Shown piece after piece: positions 8,074 to 14,698 of a DNA stretch of 15,366 nucleotides (the first letter of the stretch is position 1; each line of letters begins with the position of its first letter). Where the stretch lies: positions 1-15,366 of the forward strand of contig CABXXS010000024.1 of NCBI GenBank assembly GCA_902516225.1, written 5' to 3'. A program made the position numbers and the translations under genes. A model generated the notes under the pieces. It searched no databases. It was not told the DNA's origin and saw only the letters and a list, made by a program, of their open reading frames with translations. The DNA comes from Puniceicoccaceae bacterium. Its GTDB lineage: Bacteria > Verrucomicrobiota > Verrucomicrobiae > Opitutales > Coraliomargaritaceae.

Positions 8074-8114
8074 GCTCCTCTAAGATACTGTAAATACTCC
8101 TTACAAAACAAAAA

Positions 8115-9413
8115 ATGTTTTCGCATTATTTAAATAAACACAGACGCACACGAGAATTAGCGCTAATTATTGCTAATATATTTACTTTGAGTCTTTTACA
8201 GGCATCTCCTCTTATTTCAATAGGAGATAACGCAGAAATTTACTTTGATGGCAGTTCCACCGCTCGCTGGACCTCTAATGTCTTCCTCACTGACAAAAAT
8301 GAAGTAGATGACTTTCTCTACTTATTATCCCCAGGCTTTGAATTTAATTTAGGGCGGGACTCTTCTAATGCGGATCTTAGCATTCTAACTCGTTATGATA
8401 TTATACGGTATAATGATCTTGCGGAGTTAGATGTGGAGCTCTTGCACGTAAAACTACGTGGTGCTTACAAATCAAGCCGCCTTGAGCTAACCGTGTCGGC
8501 TAGTTACGATGAGCAGAAATCGAACTCAGGTGACATCCAAATTATAGACGATCTTATAGAGAGTACTCTAAAAAATAGGGAAGTTAAAGGCGAGTACCAG
8601 CTTTCCCCTAAGTTTAGTTTCGGCGCTGGTGCTAATTACTTTGAAACAGAATATACGGGAGTCTTTGAGGGGGTTTTGACAGATCAAATCAGAGAAAGTT
8701 TACCTTTAGATATTTATTATGAGATAAGTCCAAAACTGGATTTAAGCCTTGGCTACAAATACACAGATACCGAAATAGGCGCACTAAAACCTACAGCGAC
8801 CGGTGATTTCGTCGTAGAGCCTTCCTCTGGTTTAATCATTCCAATTAATCTTGAAAGGAATGCTTACAATAGAGAAAGACATTTCTTTAATATAGGTGCT
8901 CGAGGTAGTCTGCTTCCCAAACTGACTGGTTACTTTAAGCTTGGTTATAGTAAAAGAGAATCAGGAACACGCTCAAGTAGTAGAGTGCTTGATGGTGCGA
9001 ATTTAGAATCTATTGTAACTAATTTTAGTGAGGAAACAACTTTAGGCGTGGATGCCGATTTGTACTGGCTGATGACTCCTAAGCTATCAACGCGTTTCGG
9101 ACTCTCTCGCGATTTTGGCTTAGGTAGTGACGGTGCACCTACTAGAGAGAGTTCGGTAAGTACCTCTACTAATCTTTCCTTGAGTAATAATTGGACAGCA
9201 AGCGCTAACCTAATGTACACGCAGCGTGATTACACTCGCCGAGATCGGGAAGACGACAAGTATTCTGCAGGTATACGTGTATTTTACTTGCCGAATAGGT
9301 TTTGGCAATTCAGCGGAGGGTATAATTTCACCGATAGCGAGTCAACGGGCGATGATGCTGGTAATAGTTATGACGCTCATATGGTCGATTTTAATGCGTC
9401 ACTGAGGTACTGA
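8115..9413 (+). CDS. predicted outer-membrane beta-barrel of the polysaccharide export operon
   Basis: This is a 432-residue predicted outer-membrane protein resembling EpsL/BBP2-like barrels of exopolysaccharide loci. A basic start (residues 1-13) and a hydrophobic stretch (15-29) form a signal peptide with a likely cut after LLQA (30). The mature part is rich in alternating polar/aromatic strands and Asp/Ser/Asn-rich turns, for example KLDLSLGYKYTDTEIG, KLTGYFKLGYSKRESG, WTASANLMYTQRDYTRRD and FWQFSGGYNFTDSES. It ends in DFNASLRY, whose terminal aromatic residue fits a BAM recognition signal. The length suits a barrel of about 16-18 strands, which I cannot count exactly. The OPX gene follows after 62 bases, so the barrel probably forms the outer-membrane channel for the polymer. 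No Shine-Dalgarno sequence precedes the ATG. A general porin is the alternative. Confidence 0.8.
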   Translation: MFSHYLNKHRRTRELALIIANIFTLSLLQASPLISIGDNAEIYFDGSSTARWTSNVFLTDKNEVDDFLYLLSPGFEFNLGRDSSNADLSILTRYDIIRYNDLAELDVELLHVKLRGAYKSSRLELTVSASYDEQKSNSGDIQIIDDLIESTLKNREVKGEYQLSPKFSFGAGANYFETEYTGVFEGVLTDQIRESLPLDIYYEISPKLDLSLGYKYTDTEIGALKPTATGDFVVEPSSGLIIPINLERNAYNRERHFFNIGARGSLLPKLTGYFKLGYSKRESGTRSSSRVLDGANLESIVTNFSEETTLGVDADLYWLMTPKLSTRFGLSRDFGLGSDGAPTRESSVSTSTNLSLSNNWTASANLMYTQRDYTRRDREDDKYSAGIRVFYLPNRFWQFSGGYNFTDSESTGDDAGNSYDAHMVDFNASLRY

Positions 9414-9434
9414 TTCTCATAATCTTTACTTAAT

Positions 9435-9470
9435 AAGTGGGTTGTAAAATACCTACTTCAAGGCTTTTTT
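9435..9470 (+). terminator. weak hairpin plus T-run between barrel and OPX genes
   Basis: AAGTGGGT (9435-9442) can pair with ACCTACTT (9451-9458), with one G-U pair and an 8-base loop. Six Ts follow at 9465-9470 after a six-base gap. The gap and short stem make it a poor intrinsic terminator. It might act as an attenuator or RNA-processing site that adjusts the barrel to OPX ratio, or be chance. Confidence 0.3.
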
Positions 9471-9475
9471 AAGTT

Positions 9476-10144
9476 ATGAAACTTTTTCAAACATCACTAG
9501 CGAGTATTCTATTTATACTGTGTAGCTTTGCTAATGCTCAGGATATGAGTTCCTCAGTCTCAGGATCTAGCGGCAGTCCCAATAATCAAAACTACTCTTC
9601 CTCATCTAACGGTTCTAGCGGAATTGGTATAGTTGTAGGGGAAAATTATATCCTAAAACCATCGGACGTTATTTCCGTAGAAGTCTACCAAGAGGGTGAT
9701 CTAGAAAAGTCTGTCCGTGTTGAAGGTGACGGATCTGTAGCACTTGCTTTGATAGGAAAGGTAAAAGTTGCAGGTATGACCGTTGCCGAGGCTCAATCGC
9801 TGATTACAGATTTGTATAATCGCGACTACATCGTGGACCCCCAAGTTTCACTTTTAGTGGTTCAGTTTTCTCCCAAGATAATCCATATTCTCGGGTCCGT
9901 TAACAGTCCAGGCGTAGTTGAAATTCCTCCAGATCGCGATCTTTCTCTTACGGAAGCGATTGCTGGTGTGCGTGGAGTTAGTCGACTTGGAAATCCTAAA
10001 TCAGTTACCATTAAAAGGGTCGACTCGGACGGTAGGGCTCGGCAGATGGAAGTTAATTTTAGCCGTATAGTTTCTGACCCGAATGTGAAGGATATTATTT
10101 TACAAGAAGGTGACACCGTATGGGTCCCTGAGCGTATAATATAA
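9476..10144 (+). CDS. short OPX-family polysaccharide export protein (Wza-like, PES + SLBB)
   Basis: This is an outer-membrane polysaccharide export (OPX) family protein of 222 residues. A signal peptide (1-21) ends in the AxA motif ANA before Q22. There is no lipobox cysteine at the cleavage site, so it should be soluble periplasmic and not a lipoprotein. A Ser/Asn/Gly-rich linker covers 24-49. The PES (poly_export) domain spans about 56-130, opening with NYILKPSDVISVEVYQEGDL and continuing with DGSVALALIGKVKVAGMT. One SLBB domain spans about 132-222, with IIHILGSVNSPGVVEIPP and ending EGDTVWVPERII. E. coli Wza (about 380 residues) has further domains and a C-terminal amphipathic helix that builds its own pore; both are absent here. 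It therefore cannot cross the membrane alone and probably docks to the neighbouring barrel. The BY-kinase gene follows after 18 bases. Confidence 0.92.
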   Translation: MKLFQTSLASILFILCSFANAQDMSSSVSGSSGSPNNQNYSSSSNGSSGIGIVVGENYILKPSDVISVEVYQEGDLEKSVRVEGDGSVALALIGKVKVAGMTVAEAQSLITDLYNRDYIVDPQVSLLVVQFSPKIIHILGSVNSPGVVEIPPDRDLSLTEAIAGVRGVSRLGNPKSVTIKRVDSDGRARQMEVNFSRIVSDPNVKDIILQEGDTVWVPERII

Positions 10145-10162
10145 TTGATATAAATACCCGAG

Positions 10163-12457
10163 ATGAAGAATGATTATGTAAGAGGCGGGCAAGACCCTAA
10201 TACTGGAGGCTATGGGGGCTACGGTAGTGGAGGCTATGGGGGCTACGGTAGTGGAGGCTATGGTGCTTACGGCAGCGGCAGTTACGGTAGCTATGGCTAT
10301 GGCTATGGCTATGGTGGTGGTGGCGGTGGTGGTGGCCCCACACGCTCGTTCAAAGACTATGTGCAAATTTTCCAGGAGCGTATATGGTACTTGTTAGTAG
10401 CATTTTTCATCATCTTTTCAGGCTCTATTCTCTATACATTTAATAAGACTAAGGTCTACACCGCGGTCGCACAGGTACAGCTATTTCGAGATGATAGTTC
10501 CGCCCTAGGTAATACTGTCGAAATGGAACAGAACCAGATTCGTACGGCTGAAGACTTAAATACGCAGATTAGTTTACTTGAAAGTATAACAATCATTCAG
10601 GCCGTAGAGCAACGCATGCAAGAGGATCTGCGCGCGCGCTTTATGGCACCCTACGCAGACGCCTTTAGTTTAAGTGGACCTTTGACTCCGACTGAGATCT
10701 TAATGCGTAATCGTAAAATACAGCCACGGCGTATGAGTTTAATGATAGGTGTCGCTTTTTCGCACCCAGATCCAATGATAGCAGCTGAAATAGCTAATTT
10801 CTTCGCGAATGAGTTTATAGACTATAATTTAAAACTTAATATCGATGCTTCGATGAAGGCGGTTGAAGACCTTCGAATTCGCGCTGATCAGCAGAAAGAT
10901 CGAGTCGAAGAGTTAGATCTTAAATTGTCTGAATATCGTGAGGCAAACAATGCAGTTTCTTTGGATAATCAAGAAAACATAGCAGGAGTACAATTGGCTA
11001 GGTTAAATGAAATAAAACTTACGAATAAAAATATTTATGATCAGTTAGAGACTAAGTGGAATTTGATCGATTCTTATATGCGAGAGGGAAGAAATCTGTG
11101 GGAACTTTCTTTTGTAGCAGACCAGTTACGTGTGTCTGGCCTATTGGAACGTATTTCTAGCACGCGTATTCAGATATCTTCACTTAGTAAGCGCTACCGT
11201 GAAAAGCACCCTGCTATGATTCAAGTTCTGCAAACACTTCAGGAAGCGGAACTAGAATTAGAAAACGCAGTCAAAAACGCTGTTGATAAAACCTACGCAG
11301 GCTTTACGGAAGCTAAAAGTAATTTCGAAGTATCTAGCAGACGCTTGGCTGAGAAAGAAAAAGAACTCATTGACCTAAGTAAGACTCGAGTGGAATACAG
11401 CTCACTTCTTCGTGATCTAGAAGTGCAGCATAATTTCTTTAATGCACTAAATCAGCGCATGACCACCGAAAAAGCTCAGGTAAATCTTAAAAATCCGAAT
11501 GCACGAGTCGTGGACCAAGCATTTCCTCCTCCCGAGGACCAGCCTTCATCCCCGAACATTGTGATGAATCTAGCAGCAGGTTTTTTTGGGGGTATTGCAA
11601 CAGGGTTTGGTCTTATTTTTGTTATCGCATTTATGGACGACCGAGTAAAAAGCGCTTTCGATATCGAAGGTACGATCGGCTTGCCACTTCTAGGTGTGAT
11701 TCCTCGTATTAAAAAGCTAGACGCAGAAAGTAAGGCCCAAGCGGTAGCCTCTAATGTAGACCGACATGTAACAGAAACTTTTCGCACGATCTATTCTGCG
11801 ATTAAGCTAAATGAAGGTAGTAAAAACGCAAAGATCATACTATCAACCAGTACAGTGCCTGCCGAAGGTAAATCTTTTGTCAGTACGAATCTAGGGCTGA
11901 CATTTGCGAGTCACGGCGAAAAAACACTGCTAGTTGACGCCGATCTTCGTTTGCCTAGTATAGCCCGTACTCTTCAATTGGAAAACGAAGAAGGTGTGAT
12001 AGACCATGTTGAAAATGATGCTACTTTAGACGATTTGATTATCAAAGATGTTTACCCTAATATCGATGTATTGCCATCAGGAGGGAAATCAAAAAGTCCG
12101 ACCCAAGTATTGGGTAGTGCTAAATTTGAAACTATGTTTTCAGAACTTCGTGAGCGCTACGATCGTATCGTGGTCGATTCTCCGCCATTAGCTGCTGTTA
12201 GTGACGCGCTGAATTTATTAAAATTAGTAGATGGTGTCGTCTACGTAATTAAGTATAATACAGTTAAGCGCAGAACTGCATCGATTAATGTGAGGCGCTT
12301 GTGGGAGTCAGATACACCTGTTTTTGGGGCGCTCCTCAATAATATTACTAGCGCACACAGTAGTTACTACTACTCCCAATACTCAGATAAGGCTTACAGA
12401 GATTATTACATAAGCCGTGATGAGGACGAAGACTTAGAAGAAGGAATTTCTGGATAG
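10163..12457 (+). CDS. Wzc-like polysaccharide co-polymerase / bacterial tyrosine autokinase with Gly/Tyr-repeat N-terminus
   Basis: This 764-residue inner-membrane protein controls polysaccharide chain length and export through autophosphorylation cycles. Residues 15-58 are a Gly/Tyr/Ser low-complexity tract with 11 tyrosines. A Wzz domain begins near 61, with TM1 about 73-93. The periplasmic part (94-465) contains coiled-coil-prone helices (about 230-290 and 355-425) and a GNVR-like region with NPNARVVDQA (443-452) before TM2 (about 466-490). The BY-kinase domain has ETFRTIYSAI (538-547), Walker A VPAEGKS (565-571, K570), Walker A' LLVDADLR (589-596) and Walker B IVVDSPP (669-675, D672). 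The C-terminus has seven tyrosines (735, 736, 737, 740, 745, 748, 749) before an acidic tail, the expected autophosphorylation cluster. Kinase and co-polymerase are fused, as in Proteobacteria. The Gly/Tyr tract is not part of standard Wzc. The ATG at 10163 is the only upstream start that includes the repeats. Confidence 0.94.
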   Translation: MKNDYVRGGQDPNTGGYGGYGSGGYGGYGSGGYGAYGSGSYGSYGYGYGYGGGGGGGGPTRSFKDYVQIFQERIWYLLVAFFIIFSGSILYTFNKTKVYTAVAQVQLFRDDSSALGNTVEMEQNQIRTAEDLNTQISLLESITIIQAVEQRMQEDLRARFMAPYADAFSLSGPLTPTEILMRNRKIQPRRMSLMIGVAFSHPDPMIAAEIANFFANEFIDYNLKLNIDASMKAVEDLRIRADQQKDRVEELDLKLSEYREANNAVSLDNQENIAGVQLARLNEIKLTNKNIYDQLETKWNLIDSYMREGRNLWELSFVADQLRVSGLLERISSTRIQISSLSKRYREKHPAMIQVLQTLQEAELELENAVKNAVDKTYAGFTEAKSNFEVSSRRLAEKEKELIDLSKTRVEYSSLLRDLEVQHNFFNALNQRMTTEKAQVNLKNPNARVVDQAFPPPEDQPSSPNIVMNLAAGFFGGIATGFGLIFVIAFMDDRVKSAFDIEGTIGLPLLGVIPRIKKLDAESKAQAVASNVDRHVTETFRTIYSAIKLNEGSKNAKIILSTSTVPAEGKSFVSTNLGLTFASHGEKTLLVDADLRLPSIARTLQLENEEGVIDHVENDATLDDLIIKDVYPNIDVLPSGGKSKSPTQVLGSAKFETMFSELRERYDRIVVDSPPLAAVSDALNLLKLVDGVVYVIKYNTVKRRTASINVRRLWESDTPVFGALLNNITSAHSSYYYSQYSDKAYRDYYISRDEDEDLEEGISG
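10205..10336 (+). repeat. in-frame tandem repeats encoding the Gly/Tyr tract
   Basis: A 24-base unit is present as two identical adjacent copies (10205-10228 and 10229-10252), each encoding GGYGGYGS. A diverged third copy (10253-10276) encodes GGYGAYGS. Then come short TATGGC repeats (Tyr-Gly) and GGT/GGC repeats (poly-Gly, to 10336). The identity of the first two copies at synonymous positions points to recent duplication. All units are multiples of three, so slippage would change length without a frameshift. Confidence 0.9.
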
Positions 12458-12476
12458 ATGAATAATTTTAGATCTT

Positions 12477-13502
12477 TTATTTCCCTAGTAGTAGAACAAC
12501 AGTAATAGCTAGTGCGATACGGTACCAAGCAAAGATCACGAGGCCGTTTTTACTCAAGTAATTCACAAACCACTTTACAGCTAAGACTGCGGATATAAAT
12601 GCAACTAAGCACCCCAATAAGACTGGGCGTATTTCAAGTGCTTTTATCATGTATTCTCCGTCGCTGTAAATTTTGTATCCAGATGCCGCGGATAAAGTGA
12701 TCAGTCCTAATAGAAAGCTGAATTCTGCCGCATGTTTAGGGGAAAGACCGGCTATATAGCCACCTACGATAGTCGCCATAGATCGACTAGTACCTGGCCA
12801 CATAGCTATACATTGGAAAAACCCAATCATGATAGATTGGCACTTAGTAAGGTCGTCTAAATTAGTGTACGTATCGGACTTAACGGATACCTTTTTATTA
12901 TTTTTACGCCACCGCTCAACAAGTAACATTACTAAAGCACCCACTACTAATGCTCCTGCGACTGCCTTAGTGTTATCACCTAATTTTGCTTCGATTAAAT
13001 CGTTTAGCAATAAGCCTAATAAAGCAGCTGGCAAGAAAGCACAAATTAAATTAACTGCTAACTTACGACCACTAGGGTTTCTGCCCACACAGCCTAAAGC
13101 AATTTGCAGAATCGTTTTCCAGTAAAGTATAATGACAGCTGATATAGCACCTGCTTGTATGACGATGACATATGCATAGGACGCTTCTCCTATTGTGTAA
13201 GGTCGAGCTGCCGAATCGGCTGATTCTTTTACCCATATATACTCACCTCTCTGGTCTCGAATTGGCGTATCGCCATCTAGACCAAGTTGCGAATTCATTA
13301 AAATAAGGTGTCCAGTAGAAGATACTGGCAAATATTCAGTAAGACCTTCTACTAGTCCTAGTAGGGTTGCATCAGTATAACTTAATTTAGTGGCTCTGGT
13401 GTCATCAATTTTAGTATCATTTGTGCTATCGGCCGTACTGATATTTACTATAATAATACTAATTAAAAAATATATTATGTGTCTACGGATATAGTAAATC
13501 AT
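12477..13502 (-). CDS. uppP: undecaprenyl-diphosphate phosphatase, enlarged form
   Basis: UppP (BacA) is a polytopic inner-membrane phosphatase that converts undecaprenyl diphosphate to the monophosphate, recycling the lipid carrier for peptidoglycan and polysaccharide assembly. The two signature blocks are present: EGLTEYLPVSSTGH (52-65), with catalytic-region E52/E56 and H65, and PGTSRS (236-241) with R240. Multiple hydrophobic segments surround them. At 341 residues it is longer than E. coli UppP (273). One extra part is a hydrophobic N-terminal segment (about 8-22) followed by a polar Asp/Thr-rich linker before the canonical start near 41. The other is an insertion near 76-107, between the first motif and the next membrane segment. 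The ATG at 13500-13502 is used because the frame is open and in context; ATGs further inside would remove the extra segment. It is convergent with the BY-kinase gene, 19 bases apart. Confidence 0.94.
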   Translation of the reverse strand: MIYYIRRHIIYFLISIIIVNISTADSTNDTKIDDTRATKLSYTDATLLGLVEGLTEYLPVSSTGHLILMNSQLGLDGDTPIRDQRGEYIWVKESADSAARPYTIGEASYAYVIVIQAGAISAVIILYWKTILQIALGCVGRNPSGRKLAVNLICAFLPAALLGLLLNDLIEAKLGDNTKAVAGALVVGALVMLLVERWRKNNKKVSVKSDTYTNLDDLTKCQSIMIGFFQCIAMWPGTSRSMATIVGGYIAGLSPKHAAEFSFLLGLITLSAASGYKIYSDGEYMIKALEIRPVLLGCLVAFISAVLAVKWFVNYLSKNGLVIFAWYRIALAITVVLLLGK

Positions 13503-13628
13503 TGTTTAAATTTAACGAAATAAAGCATGATTGGAAGCCACAAAAAGTTATCCTAGCTAGGTTTTAATGTACATAGCTTAGATTATGCTTGTGAACAATG
13601 TGCGAAGCTTTTGCCTAAATGTTATATT
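13503..13628. promoter_or_regulatory. 126-bp divergent region between uppP and trpD
   Basis: This AT-rich region between two divergent starts must hold the uppP and trpD promoters. A 10-base palindrome CCTAGCTAGG lies at 13552-13561, and a TATGCT at 13584-13589 could be a -10 for trpD without a recognisable -35. No leader peptide with tandem Trp codons or trp attenuator is visible. Confidence 0.35.
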
Positions 13629-14684
13629 ATGTCACATATAGAAAGAATTACTAATATCGTAGCGAACGGGCAGAATCTCAGTAAAGAGCAGGCTGCAGAA
13701 GCAGCTGGTATCTTAGCTTCTGAATCGGTTAATGCAGTGGCTAAAGAGAAATTTCTTATCTCCCTCTCAGACAAAGGCGAAACTGCTATAGAGGTGGCCG
13801 CATTTGCGTCTAGTTTTCGCGAGATGGCAGTCGATCCTGGGCTATCAGAATGGGCACCAAACGCGATTGATGTGTGCGGTACAGGAGGCGATGGATCTAG
13901 CACCTTTAATATTTCGACGACAGTCTCGTTTATATTGGCAGCAGCGGGAGTACCTGTTTTTAAGCATGGGAATCGATCTATTACTTCAAATTGTGGTAGT
14001 GCAGATTTAATCGAGGCGATTGGCATACAGTTGGATGCCCCGCAGACTAAGCTGCATGCATCTTTAGAAGAGCTTAATTTCTGTTTCTTTTTTGCTCCAG
14101 CTTTCCACCCAGCCTTCAAGGAGATTATGCCAGTAAGAAGAGCTTTGGCGCAGTCAGGACGTCGTACTATTTTTAACTTATTGGGTCCCCTTATTAACCC
14201 TGGACGCCCTGCTTACCAACTCATGGGCGTCTATGAAGAAGGGTGGGTAGAGCCGATCGCTGACGCGCTAGATTCGATGGGACTCAAGGCGGGCTTAGTT
14301 GCGCATTGCACTACAGGCGAAGATCAGGTATTAGACGAACTAAGCTGTGCTGGGAGAAATTATATTGCTGGCTTCGGTAGTTTAATTAACCTTCGCGGCG
14401 AATTGGCTATTGCTCGTCAGGCAGGGCTCTCAAAATGTGATCTTAATTCTTTAAAAGGTGGAGATGTGAATGAAAATATTAGAATTTTAAATGCAATATT
14501 CGATGGATCTTCCTCAGGGGTCTCTCAAGGATTATTGGATAGTATTCTCATGAATGCCGGTGCTGCATTTTGGGTCGCTGGGTGTACTAATGATCTCGAT
14601 AGCGGGGTGCAAAAAGCTCGAGAGGTCATCGATTCAGGTACTGCCAGAGATTGGCTACAATCCGCACGTGCATTTTATGCGTAA
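13629..14684 (+). CDS. trpD: anthranilate phosphoribosyltransferase
   Basis: TrpD transfers the phosphoribosyl group of PRPP to anthranilate, the second committed step of tryptophan synthesis, in the cytoplasm. From the ATG at 13629 the protein has 351 residues, a normal length. Motifs are the PRPP-binding CGTGGDGSSTFNIST (83-97), KHGNRSITS (112-120), NLLGPLINPGRPAYQLMGVY (183-202) and the metal-binding acidic pair D236-E237 in VLDELS. A few residues appear inserted ahead of that pair (CTTGEDQ), compared with the common GLDE form. The longer reading from a TTG at 13611 adds only six residues upstream of the usual N-terminus and is less likely. No other trp genes are adjacent, so tryptophan genes are dispersed. 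glmM begins 14 bases after its stop, so the two are probably co-transcribed. Confidence 0.96.
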   Translation: MSHIERITNIVANGQNLSKEQAAEAAGILASESVNAVAKEKFLISLSDKGETAIEVAAFASSFREMAVDPGLSEWAPNAIDVCGTGGDGSSTFNISTTVSFILAAAGVPVFKHGNRSITSNCGSADLIEAIGIQLDAPQTKLHASLEELNFCFFFAPAFHPAFKEIMPVRRALAQSGRRTIFNLLGPLINPGRPAYQLMGVYEEGWVEPIADALDSMGLKAGLVAHCTTGEDQVLDELSCAGRNYIAGFGSLINLRGELAIARQAGLSKCDLNSLKGGDVNENIRILNAIFDGSSSGVSQGLLDSILMNAGAAFWVAGCTNDLDSGVQKAREVIDSGTARDWLQSARAFYA

Positions 14685-14698
14685 ATTTATTTCCTAAC

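Larger units (their letters stand above)
7864..8114. promoter_or_regulatory. 251-bp divergent control region between TPR and barrel genes
   Basis: This strongly AT-rich stretch has no coding potential and separates two divergent starts, so both promoters should lie here. It holds a GTTGCA-N6-TGCAAC inverted repeat (7896-7913), a second GTTGCAT half-site (8006-8012) and a 14-base perfect palindrome (8060-8073). A TATACT at 8053-8058 could be the -10 of the rightward operon, but no matching -35 is seen. Confidence 0.6.

Noticed and set aside
6238..9413. Exosortase/PEP-CTERM system, since TPR and barrel proteins occur in such loci
   Set aside because: No exosortase-like membrane protein and no C-terminal PEP-type sorting signal is visible in any protein here.
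10100..10366. 88-codon minus-strand open frame over the repeat tract
   Set aside because: It is the complement of the same low-complexity repeats and gives Ala/Thr/Ile repeats only; it overlaps two well-supported genes.
10212..10397. 61-codon open frame inside the start of the BY-kinase gene, in another frame
   Set aside because: It is the frame-shifted reading of the Gly/Tyr repeats (runs of Ala, Val and Met) with no start signal of its own; the kinase frame continues into clear Wzz and kinase domains.
13622..14119. 165-codon minus-strand open frame opposite trpD
   Set aside because: It is fully antisense to conserved trpD motifs and shows no recognisable domain or start signal.
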